Assembly (NCBI GenBank): GCA_016869375.1
Contig: VGEH01000035.1
Location: 1 to 34,472, forward strand
From: Alphaproteobacteria bacterium
Lineage (GTDB): Bacteria > Pseudomonadota > Alphaproteobacteria > SHVZ01
Length of the DNA: 34,472 nt
Direction of reading: 5' to 3'
The position numbers were made by a program, and so were the translations under genes. The notes under the pieces are model-generated. The model was not told the DNA's origin and did not search any database. It saw only the letters and a list, made by a program, of their open reading frames with translations. The number at the start of each line of letters is the position of its first letter. The first letter of the stretch is position 1. Below are positions 23,856-31,994 of this stretch, piece after piece.

Positions 23856-25703
23856 GTGTCCGCGCCGAGCCCAACCACCCAGGCCGCCGCATGGCCGATC
23901 CTAGCCCAGGGTCTTGCCGCCCGCGGCGACTTCGCCGGCGCGGCAGCGGCGTTGCGCAAGGCACTCGCCGATTCGCCGGCCGCCCTTCACTGGGCGGTGC
24001 TCGGGACGATCCTCATCCGGCTATGGCAACCGGCCGCGGCCCTGGGTGCGCATGGCCGCGCTGCCTCTCTTCATCCCTCGAGCCCCGAGACCCAGCTCAC
24101 CCTCGCCGCCGCGGCGGGCATCGCCGGCGACGGGCGAATGGCGGCACGCGCGTTTCGTCGCGGGCTCGCGCTGGCACCATCGATCGCGCTCGCCCACAAC
24201 CAGTTCGGCCATCTCTCGGCGATGGTCGGCCGCATCGATCTCGCCCTTACCCACCTCGCCCGCGCCGTCGCGCTCGACGATTTCGATGCGATGGCGTGGA
24301 CCGCGCTCGCCGATCACCTGCTGGGCCAGCTCGCCTTCAGCCAGACTGAAAGGTGCCTGCGCCGGGCCATTGCCGCGTCGCCGGCATCGATCCACGCGCT
24401 TCTCCCCTTCGCCAATCTGCTGCGCGATCTCGGCGAACCGGCCGAGGCGCTCAGATGGTTCGACCGCATCGTCGCCATCGACGCCGACGAGCGCAGCACC
24501 CGCCATTCCCTGCTCCTGATGCTCTACCATCCGGATCTGTCTCCGGAGGCGCGCTTCGCCCGTCACCGCGCCTATGCGCTGACGCATTTCCCGTCCCTGC
24601 CGCGACCGCCCGCGCGTCCGGCAGCGGGCCGGCGGCGTCACATCGGCTATCTCTCGGCAGGATTCTTCGACCACCCGACCGCCGCTGTGACCACGCGCCT
24701 GCTCGAATGCCACGACCGGAGCGCGTTCGAAGTCACGCTCTTCGCGCATGTCGGCAAGCCGGATGCGATGAGCCTCAGGCTTCAGCGCACGGTCGACCGA
24801 TGGGTCGATGTCGACGGCATGCCGCCCGCTGCGATCGCCGAGACGATCCGCGCCGCCGGCATCGACATCCTCGTCCTGCTCGCGGGGCGCTACGACCCCG
24901 TCGCCTGGCCGGTCGCGGCGCTGAGGCCGGCGCCGGTCCAGGTCGCCTTCCACGACACGGCGACCAGCGGCATGGCCGCCATCGACCACCTGGTGACCGA
25001 TGCCGTGCTGAGCCCGCGGCACGGAAGGGAGCGCTCGACGGAGCGGCTTCTGCGGCTGCCGAGCCTTCCGCTGCACGAACTGCCGGCCTATGCCCCGCCC
25101 GCGGGGCCGCTGCCGGCGCTCGCCGCCGGCCACGTCACCTTCGGCTCGCTCAACGCTGCGTCCAAGCTCAACGACAAGGTGCTTCGCCTCTGGGGACGGG
25201 TCATGGCGACGGTTCCGAGCGCGAGGCTCATCATCCGGGCCCCCGCCCTCGCCAGCCCCCGGCTCGCCGCGCGCGTCATGGCCCGGCTGGCCGAGGCGGG
25301 CGTCGACGGCACGCGCGTCACGCTGGTTTCCGCCTACACCGACAGCCGCCAGAACCTGCTCCAGAGCTATGATCGAATCGATATCGGACTCGACACCTTC
25401 CCCTATGCCGGCGGCATGACCACCTTCGAGGCCATGTGCCAGGGCGTCCCGGTGGTGACGCTGGCAGGCGACTCCATGGTCGGGCGCTGGGGGGCGACCT
25501 TGGCTGTCCATGCGGGCCATCCGGAGCTGGTGGCCGAGACCGAGGAGGCCTATGTCGAGATCGCCCGGAGGCTCGCCGCCGATCCGGAAAGACTCGCCCG
25601 GCTGAGGGCACGGCTTCGCGGCGACTTCCTCGCCTCGCCGCTCGGCGATGCCCGGCTGAAGGCCCGCCATCTGGAGCGCGCCTACCGCCGGATGTGCCGC
25701 TGA
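23856..25703 (+). CDS. TPR-containing GT41 glycosyltransferase, paralogue 4
   Basis: A 615-residue protein starting at GTG 23856. Residues ~1-235 form TPR-like helices (RGDFAGAAAALRKALADSPA, IALAHNQFGHLSAMVGRIDL); ~255-612 form a GT41 domain. Motifs are IGYLSAGFFDHPTAAV with the canonical HP, LRPAPVQVAFHDTATSGMAA, VTFGSLNAASKLNDKVLRLW (Lys kept) and DIGLDTFPYAGGMTTFEAM. It is on the opposite strand from the other three and leads, after 77 bp, into the sugar-nucleotide genes, so it is the paralogue most likely to use their product. Known GT41 donors include UDP-GlcNAc (OGT), UDP-glucose (HMW1C), CMP-pseudaminic acid (FlmG) and GDP-fucose (plant SPINDLY). Confidence 0.85.
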   Translation: MSAPSPTTQAAAWPILAQGLAARGDFAGAAAALRKALADSPAALHWAVLGTILIRLWQPAAALGAHGRAASLHPSSPETQLTLAAAAGIAGDGRMAARAFRRGLALAPSIALAHNQFGHLSAMVGRIDLALTHLARAVALDDFDAMAWTALADHLLGQLAFSQTERCLRRAIAASPASIHALLPFANLLRDLGEPAEALRWFDRIVAIDADERSTRHSLLLMLYHPDLSPEARFARHRAYALTHFPSLPRPPARPAAGRRRHIGYLSAGFFDHPTAAVTTRLLECHDRSAFEVTLFAHVGKPDAMSLRLQRTVDRWVDVDGMPPAAIAETIRAAGIDILVLLAGRYDPVAWPVAALRPAPVQVAFHDTATSGMAAIDHLVTDAVLSPRHGRERSTERLLRLPSLPLHELPAYAPPAGPLPALAAGHVTFGSLNAASKLNDKVLRLWGRVMATVPSARLIIRAPALASPRLAARVMARLAEAGVDGTRVTLVSAYTDSRQNLLQSYDRIDIGLDTFPYAGGMTTFEAMCQGVPVVTLAGDSMVGRWGATLAVHAGHPELVAETEEAYVEIARRLAADPERLARLRARLRGDFLASPLGDARLKARHLERAYRRMCR

Positions 25704-25780
25704 CGACGCCGTTCTACAAAGTCCTGTACGCACCCAAAGGGCTCTGCTAACAGGGGCGCGGACGAACAAGAAAGCCTGCC

Positions 25781-26746
25781 ATGGAGCCGAGTTCGAGCCC
25801 GTCGCCTAAAGACCTCCAGCGGATCTACAAGTCTTTGAGACTGATCCGCCGCGCCGAGGAGGAGGTCGCCAGAATCTATCCCTCGGACAAGATCAAGAGC
25901 CCCGTGCACCTGTCGATCGGCCAGGAATCGGTCGCGGTCGGCGTGTGCGACGTGCTGGAGGCGAAGGACGCGGTCAGCGGCACCTATCGCGGGCATGCGA
26001 CATACCTCGCCAAGGGCGGCTCCCTCAAAGGGATGATGGCCGAGCTCTACGGCAAGGACACCGGCTGCGCCCGCGGCAAGGGCGGCTCGATGCACCTGAT
26101 CGAGGCCGAGGCCAATGTGCTCGGATCGTCGGCGGTGGTCGGCACCACGATCCCGATCGCCATGGGCTGGGCGCTGGCGGCGCAGAAGCGCAAGACCGGC
26201 GCGGTGATCGCGGCCTTCCTCGGCGACGGCGCCACCGAAGAAGGCGCCTTCTACGAGTCGCTGAACTTCGCCTCGCTGCACAAGCTGCCGATCATCTTCG
26301 TCTGCGAGAACAACGGCTACGCCATCCACACGCCGATCTCCAAACGCTGGGCGACGCAGCATCTCTGCCAGCGGGTCGCGACATACGACATCCCCACCTT
26401 CAACATCGAGGACGGCGACGTCTTCTCGATCCGCAACGTGGCATCCTGGGCGGTCGACACGGCGCGCAAGGGCGGCGGCCCGACCTTCATGGAGTGCCGC
26501 ATCTACCGCTGGCGCGAGCATGTCGGCCCGGCGGACGACTATCACATCGGCTACCGGGCGAAGACCGAGCTCGAGCCCTGGATGCAGACCGATCAGGTCG
26601 AGAAGACCGGCGCGATGCTCGACGCCGAGTCGCGTGCCGCCATCGACAAGGCGGTCGAGAAGGAGATCGCCGAGGCTGTCGACTTCGCCGAGAAGAGCCC
26701 CTTCCCGAAGGCGCGCGCGCTGATGGAGAACGTCTATGCCGGCTAA
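25781..26746 (+). CDS. TPP-dependent 2-oxoacid dehydrogenase E1 alpha-like subunit
   Basis: A 321-residue protein of the PDH E1-alpha fold. The thiamine diphosphate motif GDGATEEG (148-155) ends at N177-N178 in FVCENNGYAI, and YRGHATYLAKGG (69-80) and ARGKGGSMHL (97-106) are family signatures. The beta subunit follows with an 11-nt overlap. In a housekeeping complex one would expect an E2 acyltransferase and an E3 nearby; here the neighbours are sugar-nucleotide enzymes. Similar E1 alpha/beta pairs (for example AviB1/AviB2 in avilamycin formation) are proposed to add a two-carbon unit from pyruvate to a keto-sugar. That role is suggested here by context only. Confidence 0.88.
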   Translation: MEPSSSPSPKDLQRIYKSLRLIRRAEEEVARIYPSDKIKSPVHLSIGQESVAVGVCDVLEAKDAVSGTYRGHATYLAKGGSLKGMMAELYGKDTGCARGKGGSMHLIEAEANVLGSSAVVGTTIPIAMGWALAAQKRKTGAVIAAFLGDGATEEGAFYESLNFASLHKLPIIFVCENNGYAIHTPISKRWATQHLCQRVATYDIPTFNIEDGDVFSIRNVASWAVDTARKGGGPTFMECRIYRWREHVGPADDYHIGYRAKTELEPWMQTDQVEKTGAMLDAESRAAIDKAVEKEIAEAVDFAEKSPFPKARALMENVYAG

Positions 26747-27926
26747 GGCGAAGGCAAAGGCAAAGCCGAAGAAGGCTGCCCCCGCCAAGAAAGCCGCCGC
26801 GAAGAAGCCCGCTGCCAGGAAAAAGAGCGCGGCGGCGGCGGCGAAGACCGGTGCGGGCGCGGCCAAGGCCGCCGACGGGCGGCTCCTCCGCTACGTCGAT
26901 GCGCTGAAGGAAGCCGTCACCCAGGAGATGGAGCGCGACCCGGACGTCTTCCTGTTCGGGCTCGACGTCGACGATCCCAAGGGCATCCAGGGCTCGACCT
27001 TAGGCTTGCAGCAGCGCTTCGGGCGCGAGCGCGTGTTCAACACGCCGCTCTCCGAGGACGCGATGACCGGCATGGCGATCGGCGCGGCGATGGCCGGCAT
27101 GCGCCCGATCCACGTGCACATCCGGATGGACTTCCTGATGCTGTGCATGAACCAGCTGATCAACATGGCGGCCAAGGCGCACTACATGTATGGCGGCCAG
27201 GTCAAGGTGCCGATGGTCGTGCGCAGCATGATCGGCAAGTCCTGGGGCCAGGGCGCCCAGCACTCTCAAGGGCTCTACTCGATGTTCATGCACGTGCCCG
27301 GCCTCAAGGTCGTGGCGCCGTCCAACGCGCATGACGCCAAGGGCTGCCTGATCGCGGCGATCCGCGACGACAACCCGACGATCTTCGTCGAGCACCGCCT
27401 GCTCTACCCGACCGAGGCCTATACGCCGAACGAGGCCTTCACCGTTCCCTTCGGCAAGGCGCGCGTCGCCGCCAAGGGCTCGGACGTGACCCTGGTCGGC
27501 GTCTCCAACATGGTGGTCGAGTGCCTGCGCGCGCATGAACTGCTGAGCGAGGCCGGCATCTCCTCCGAGGTGATCGACCCGATCTCGCTCGTCCCGCTCG
27601 ACGTCGACACCATCCTCAAATCGGCACGCAAGACCAGGAAGCTGCTGGTGGTCGACAATTCCTGGCTGACCTGCGGCGCCTCGGCCGAGATCGTCGCGCG
27701 CGTGCTCGAAGCGGCCGGTCCGGACGCCGGCATCCGCGTGCAGCGCATGGGCTTCGCACCGACCACCTGCCCGACCTCGCCGAACCTCGAGGCGCTGTTC
27801 TATCCGAACCCGGCGACGATCGCCTCTGCCGCCTATGCGCTGGCCAAGCCCAAGGCCAAGCCGTGGAAGCCGGACGCGAAGAAGGCGCAGCTCGCCTATC
27901 AGATGCAGTTCCGCGGGCCCTTCTAG
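26736..27926 (+). CDS. TPP-dependent 2-oxoacid dehydrogenase E1 beta-like subunit with Lys/Ala-rich tail
   Basis: A 396-residue protein. Residues ~50-390 are a full E1-beta subunit (LLRYVDALKEAVTQEMERD, NTPLSEDAMTGMAIGAAMAG, AHYMYGGQVKVPMVVRSMIG, SEVIDPISLVPLDVDTI). The first 49 residues are only Ala, Lys, Pro and a few others (14 Lys), like a histone-H1 tail; no alternative start codon exists between ATG 26736 and the conserved domain, so the tail is genuinely encoded. Alphaproteobacterial PdhB normally has a lipoyl domain at this place; it is absent here. It forms a heterotetramer with the preceding alpha subunit in the family. The tail may bind nucleic acid, acidic polysaccharide or a partner protein; that is speculation. 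Confidence 0.88.
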   Translation: MPAKAKAKAKPKKAAPAKKAAAKKPAARKKSAAAAAKTGAGAAKAADGRLLRYVDALKEAVTQEMERDPDVFLFGLDVDDPKGIQGSTLGLQQRFGRERVFNTPLSEDAMTGMAIGAAMAGMRPIHVHIRMDFLMLCMNQLINMAAKAHYMYGGQVKVPMVVRSMIGKSWGQGAQHSQGLYSMFMHVPGLKVVAPSNAHDAKGCLIAAIRDDNPTIFVEHRLLYPTEAYTPNEAFTVPFGKARVAAKGSDVTLVGVSNMVVECLRAHELLSEAGISSEVIDPISLVPLDVDTILKSARKTRKLLVVDNSWLTCGASAEIVARVLEAAGPDAGIRVQRMGFAPTTCPTSPNLEALFYPNPATIASAAYALAKPKAKPWKPDAKKAQLAYQMQFRGPF

Positions 27927-27929
27927 ATC

Positions 27930-29102
27930 ATGTTCTACGAATTGGCGGCCCCGACCTGGGGCGATGAGGAGCTCGCGGCCATCAAGCGCGTGGTCGACTC
28001 CGGCATGTTCACCATGGGCAGGAACGTGCGCGAGTTCGAGGAGGTCTTCGCCAGGTATTTCGGCACGAAATACGCGGTGATGGTGAACTCCGGCTCGTCC
28101 GCGAACCTCGTCGCCATCGCCTGCCTCTTCTTCAGGAAGAAGAACCCGCTGCAACGCGGCGACGAGGCGATCGTGCCGGCGATCTCCTGGTCCACGACCT
28201 ATCACCCGCTCCAGCAATACGGGCTCAAGCTCCGCTTCGTCGATGTCGACCGCGACACCCTCAACCTGGATGTGAAGCAGCTGGAGAAGGCGCTCACCCC
28301 GAAGACCAAGCTGATGGTCGCCGTCTCGATCCTCGGCAACCCGGCGCATCTCGAGGAGATGAAGGCCTTCTGCGACAAGCACGGCCTCTATTTCTTCGAG
28401 GACAATTGCGAGTCGATGGACGCCGAGATCGGCGGCAAGAAGTGCGGCACCTTCGGCATCATGAACAGCTTCTCCACCTTCTTCTCGCACCACATCTCGA
28501 CCATGGAAGGCGGGATGGTGCTGACGGACGACGAGGAGTCCTTCCACCTGCTGCGCGCCATGCGCAACCATGGCTGGACGCGCGATATCCCGCGCCCCTC
28601 GATGGTGTTCGAGGAGAAGCACACCGATTTCTACGAGGCCTATCGCTTCATCCTGCCGGGCTACAACGTGCGCCCGATCGAGATGTCGGGCGCCATCGGC
28701 ATCGAGCAGATGAAGAAGCTGCCGAAATTCACCGAGGAGCGCCGCAAGAACTGGGCGCTGTTCCAGAAGCTGTTCAAGGACGATGACCGCTTCATCATCC
28801 AGAAGGAGCACGGCAAGTCCTCGGCCTTCTCCTTCACCATGATCCTGAACCCGAAGTACCACATCGCCCGCGACCGGGCGATGAAGGCGCTGAAGGAAGC
28901 CGATATCGGCTATCGCATCATCACCGGCGGCAACTTCCTGCGCCACGACGTGATCAAGTACTACGACTACGAGGTCGTCGGCGGCGCCACGCCCAATGCG
29001 GACATGGCGCATGACTACGGCTTCTTCGTCGGCAACCACCCCTTCGACCTGACCCCGCAGATCACGCGCCTGCGCGAGGTCCTGGATCGGGCCTGCAATT
29101 AA
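27930..29102 (+). CDS. PLP-dependent sugar 3-dehydratase, ColD-like (DegT/DnrJ/EryC1 family)
   Basis: A 390-residue fold-type I PLP protein. In ordinary DegT aminotransferases the cofactor-binding position is Lys; here the segment is STFFSHHISTMEGG with H187-H188. His at 188 is the residue that defines ColD, the GDP-4-keto-6-deoxymannose 3-dehydratase of colitose synthesis, and the surrounding sequence and numbering agree with ColD as I remember it. Such enzymes use PMP and glutamate to remove the C3 hydroxyl of a 4-keto sugar nucleotide. It begins 3 nt after the E1-beta stop without a clear Shine-Dalgarno, so it is coupled to the E1 genes. Substrate is probably a GDP-4-keto-6-deoxy sugar, given the neighbours. 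Confidence 0.87.
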   Translation: MFYELAAPTWGDEELAAIKRVVDSGMFTMGRNVREFEEVFARYFGTKYAVMVNSGSSANLVAIACLFFRKKNPLQRGDEAIVPAISWSTTYHPLQQYGLKLRFVDVDRDTLNLDVKQLEKALTPKTKLMVAVSILGNPAHLEEMKAFCDKHGLYFFEDNCESMDAEIGGKKCGTFGIMNSFSTFFSHHISTMEGGMVLTDDEESFHLLRAMRNHGWTRDIPRPSMVFEEKHTDFYEAYRFILPGYNVRPIEMSGAIGIEQMKKLPKFTEERRKNWALFQKLFKDDDRFIIQKEHGKSSAFSFTMILNPKYHIARDRAMKALKEADIGYRIITGGNFLRHDVIKYYDYEVVGGATPNADMAHDYGFFVGNHPFDLTPQITRLREVLDRACN

Positions 29103-29110
29103 AGACAGAG

Positions 29111-29197
29111 CCCCTCGCCCCAGCCCCTCTCCCGGTGGGAGAGGGGCTTAACGACTCGTAGCCCCTCTCCCACCGGGAGAGGGGTCGGGGTGAGGGG
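29111..29197. repeat. Composite palindromic intergenic element
   Basis: Two 38-nt arms (29111-29148 and 29160-29197) are reverse complements with about three mismatches, separated by 11 nt. Each arm also contains its own hairpin around CTCCCGGTGGGAG or CTCCCACCGGGAG. The element occupies nearly the whole gap between the ColD-like gene and the SDR gene, inside what looks like one operon. A near-identical element lies at 31127-31203. It should form a long stem in RNA and may adjust expression of the genes downstream. Confidence 0.85.
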
Positions 29198-29221
29198 TCT
29201 TACTCGGAACGGACACGACCC

Positions 29222-30166
29222 ATGGCTCAATCACTCAACATCCTGATCACCGGCGGTGCGGGCTATCTCGGATCGACGATGGCGCCGGCGCTGCTCGCCG
29301 ACGGCCACAAGGTCACGGTGCTGGACAATTTCCTGTTCAACCAGGCGCCGCTGAACCATGTCGTCGCCGATCCGAACTTCACGCCGGTGCGCGGCGACGC
29401 GCGCGACGAGGCGGTGCTGAAGCCGCACGTCGCCAAGGCCGACATCGTCATCCCGCTCGCCGCCATGGTCGGCGCCCCGCTCTGCGACCGCGACAAGACC
29501 GCCGCCGTCACCGTCAACCGCGACGCCGTCGAGACGCTCTGCAAGCTCTTGTCGAATAACCAGCGCCTGCTGATGCCGATCACCAATTCCGGCTACGGCA
29601 TCGGCCAGCCGGGCAAGCCGGTGACCGAGAAGGACCCGCTGAAGCCGCTCTCGCTCTACGGCCGCACCAAGGTCGAGGCCGAGCAGATCGCGCTCGAGCG
29701 CGACAACTCGATCAGCTTCAGGCTGGCGACCGTCTTCGGCATGTCGCCGCGCATGCGCCTCGACCTGCTGGTCAACGATTTCGTCTACCGCGCCGTGAAC
29801 GACCGCGCCGTCGTGCTGTTCGAGCCGCATTTCAAGCGCAACTACGTGCATGTGCGCGACGTCGCCCGCGCCTTCCAGCACGGCATCGCCAGGTTCGAGG
29901 AGCTCAAGGGCCAGTCCTACAATGTCGGCCTGTCGGATGCGAACCTGTCGAAGTGGGAGCTGTGCGAACGCATCGCCAAGCACCTGCCGAAGTTCGTGTT
30001 CATGGAAGCGCCGATCGGCGAGGACCCGGACAAGCGCGACTACATCGTCTCCAACGCCAAGATCGAGGCCACCGGCTTCGCCCCGAAATACTCGCTGGAC
30101 GACGGCATCCGCGAGCTGATCAAGGGCTACACGATGATCCGCAACTCGGTCTATTCGAACGTATGA
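29222..30166 (+). CDS. Extended SDR sugar-nucleotide epimerase/reductase
   Basis: A 314-residue NAD(P)-dependent enzyme of the epimerase/dehydratase family. It has the nucleotide-binding motif GGAGYLG (11-17), catalytic S123 in TNSGYGIG and Y146-K150 in SLYGRTK. The TDEVYG-type Asp-Glu pair that marks 4,6-dehydratases is absent, so it is more likely an epimerase or 4-reductase than the missing GDP-sugar 4,6-dehydratase. The next gene overlaps by 4 nt (ATGA). In context it should modify the keto-sugar made by the ColD-like enzyme, but the exact step is not readable from sequence. Confidence 0.85.
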   Translation: MAQSLNILITGGAGYLGSTMAPALLADGHKVTVLDNFLFNQAPLNHVVADPNFTPVRGDARDEAVLKPHVAKADIVIPLAAMVGAPLCDRDKTAAVTVNRDAVETLCKLLSNNQRLLMPITNSGYGIGQPGKPVTEKDPLKPLSLYGRTKVEAEQIALERDNSISFRLATVFGMSPRMRLDLLVNDFVYRAVNDRAVVLFEPHFKRNYVHVRDVARAFQHGIARFEELKGQSYNVGLSDANLSKWELCERIAKHLPKFVFMEAPIGEDPDKRDYIVSNAKIEATGFAPKYSLDDGIRELIKGYTMIRNSVYSNV

Positions 30167-31113
30167 GCGCGTCGTTCCCGCTCTCCGGCCGGCGCGTCTT
30201 CGTCGCCGGCCATCGCGGGATGGTCGGCCAGGCGCTCGTCCGCCGTCTTGGCCAATCCGGATCCCAGGTGCTGACCGCCGAGCGCAAGGCGCTCGACCTC
30301 CGCCGCCAGGAAGACGTCGAGGACTGGCTCAGCGACAACAAGCCCGAGGCGGTCTTCGTCGCCGCGGCCGTGGTCGGCGGCATCCTCGCCAACGACTCGC
30401 GCCCGGCCGAGTTCATCTACGACAACCTCGCGATCGAGGCGAACCTCATCCACGCCTCGGCGAAGCTCGGCGTAAGTAAGCTGATGTTCCTGGGCTCGTC
30501 CTGCATCTACCCGAAGCACGCGCCGCAGCCGATGCGCGAGGAGCACATGCTCACCGGCCCGCTGGAGCCGACCAACGAGTGGTACGCGGTCGCCAAGATC
30601 GCCGGCATCAAGCTGACGCAGGCCTATCGCCGCCAGCACGGCAAGGATTTCATCTCGGTGATCCCGACCGGCCTCTACGGCCCGGGCGACACCTTCGATC
30701 CCGCCGTCTCCCATGTGATCCCGGCGCTGATCCGCAAGATCGAGGCGGCGAAAGCGAAGGGCGGCCCGGTCGAGATCTGGGGCACGGGCTCGCCGCGCCG
30801 CGAGTTCCTCTATGTCGACGACTGCGCCGACGCGCTGGTCTTCCTGATGGAGCGCTACGCCGAGGAGCGCATCATCAATATCGGCCAGGGCGAGGAAGTC
30901 TCGATCGCCGAGCTGGCGAAGCGCATCGCCGCCATCGCCGGCTACCAGGGCGAGTTCAAGTTCCTCACCGACCGCCCGGACGGCATGCCGCTGAAGAGCA
31001 TCGAAGGCTCGCGCCTCGCGGCGATGGGCTGGAAGCCGAAGACTTCCTTGGAAGACGGCCTCAGGAACACGATCGAGGCCTTCCGCTCGGGGACCCAGCG
31101 GGATGCGCATTAG
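30163..31113 (+). CDS. GDP-L-fucose synthase-like epimerase/reductase (Fcl/ColC type)
   Basis: A 316-residue SDR closely matching GDP-4-keto-6-deoxymannose 3,5-epimerase-4-reductase. Visible are GHRGMVGQALVRRL (16-29), GSSCIYPKHAPQP with C114, Y141 and K145 in WYAVAKIAG, and SHVIPALIRK with H184. Cys and His are the two epimerase acid/base residues of Fcl, so both reactions should be possible. ColC, the last enzyme for GDP-colitose, is a homologue and normally works after ColD, whose relative is encoded two genes upstream. ATG 30163 overlaps the previous stop (ATGA). Confidence 0.9.
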   Translation: MSASFPLSGRRVFVAGHRGMVGQALVRRLGQSGSQVLTAERKALDLRRQEDVEDWLSDNKPEAVFVAAAVVGGILANDSRPAEFIYDNLAIEANLIHASAKLGVSKLMFLGSSCIYPKHAPQPMREEHMLTGPLEPTNEWYAVAKIAGIKLTQAYRRQHGKDFISVIPTGLYGPGDTFDPAVSHVIPALIRKIEAAKAKGGPVEIWGTGSPRREFLYVDDCADALVFLMERYAEERIINIGQGEEVSIAELAKRIAAIAGYQGEFKFLTDRPDGMPLKSIEGSRLAAMGWKPKTSLEDGLRNTIEAFRSGTQRDAH

Positions 31114-31126
31114 CAACAAGGCACGC

Positions 31127-31203
31127 CCCCTCACCCTGCCCTCTCCCGGTGGGAGAGGGTTCCGAAGCCCCTCTCCCACCGGGAGAGGGGCTGGGGTGAG
31201 GGG
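31127..31203. repeat. Second copy of the composite palindromic element
   Basis: The right arm 31166-31203 is nearly identical to 29160-29197, and a somewhat shorter left arm (31127-31160) pairs with it. It sits between the Fcl-like and guanylyltransferase genes. Finding two copies about 2 kb apart inside one gene cluster indicates a multi-copy element of this genome rather than a locus-specific signal. Confidence 0.85.
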
Positions 31204-31259
31204 TCGTCGCTCCTGACGTGCCGCCCCATGCGATCCGGCCGCGGAAGCGATCGAACGAG

Positions 31260-31994
31260 ATGAAACCGACCGACCTCTCCGGCATCGACATCGCCGTTCT
31301 CGCCGGCGGCCTCGGCACGCGCATCGCGGGCGTGCTCGGCGACACGCCGAAGGTGCTGGCGCCGGTGGGAGGACGGCCTTTCCTCGAGGTGCTGCTGGGC
31401 AAGCTCCGGGGTGCGAAGAAGGTCGTGCTCTGCTTAGGCCATCTCGCGCCGAAGGTCACCGAGTGGCTGAAAGCCAACCCGCCGCCGGTGCCTGTGGAGT
31501 GCGTGATCGAGCCGGAGCCGCTCGGCACCGCCGGCGCGCTCCGCTTCGCCGCATCGCACCTGACCTCCGATCCCTTCCTGGTCATGAACGGCGACAGCGT
31601 GGTCGAGACCGATCTCGGCGGCTTCATCGATGATCACCGGCGCTCCGGCGCTCCCGGCTCGATCCTCGCGGTGGAGGTGCCGGACGGCTCGCGCTTCGGC
31701 CGGCTGGAGATCAGTCCTGCCGGCCGCATCACCCGCTTCGCCGAGAAGGACACCTCCGCCACCGGCGCCGCCTGGATCAATGGCGGCATCTACGCCTTCA
31801 CCCCTTCCCTCCTCGCCCGCCTCATGGCCGCCGAAGGCCCGTCCCTGGAAAGGGATTTTCTCGGCCTGCTGCCGGAGGCTACCCTGCACGGGGCGCGTCG
31901 CCAGGCGCGCTTCATCGATATCGGCACGCCGGAATCGCTGGCCCAGGCGCCGGCCTTCTTCGGAGGCTCCCAGAGAGACGTGACCGAGGCATGA
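31260..31994 (+). CDS. Sugar-1-phosphate nucleotidyltransferase (HddC-like guanylyltransferase)
   Basis: A 244-residue nucleotidyltransferase. It carries AVLAGGLGTR (12-21), the PK pair of TPKVLAPVGGRP, EPEPLGTAGALRFA and the metal site MNGDSVVETDL. It is followed with a 4-nt overlap by an HddA-like kinase. That pairing is the HddA/HddC pair of GDP-D-glycero-alpha-D-manno-heptose synthesis, which suggests GTP as co-substrate and heptose 1-phosphate as acceptor; a mannose- or other sugar-1-phosphate is also possible. ATG 31260 is chosen over an upstream ATG because the conserved domain starts shortly after it. Confidence 0.82.
   Translation: MKPTDLSGIDIAVLAGGLGTRIAGVLGDTPKVLAPVGGRPFLEVLLGKLRGAKKVVLCLGHLAPKVTEWLKANPPPVPVECVIEPEPLGTAGALRFAASHLTSDPFLVMNGDSVVETDLGGFIDDHRRSGAPGSILAVEVPDGSRFGRLEISPAGRITRFAEKDTSATGAAWINGGIYAFTPSLLARLMAAEGPSLERDFLGLLPEATLHGARRQARFIDIGTPESLAQAPAFFGGSQRDVTEA

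Noticed and set aside
25781-27926. Housekeeping pyruvate dehydrogenase E1
   Set aside because: No E2 or E3 gene nearby, no lipoyl domain on the beta subunit, and coupling to a sugar dehydratase gene; still not excluded by sequence alone.
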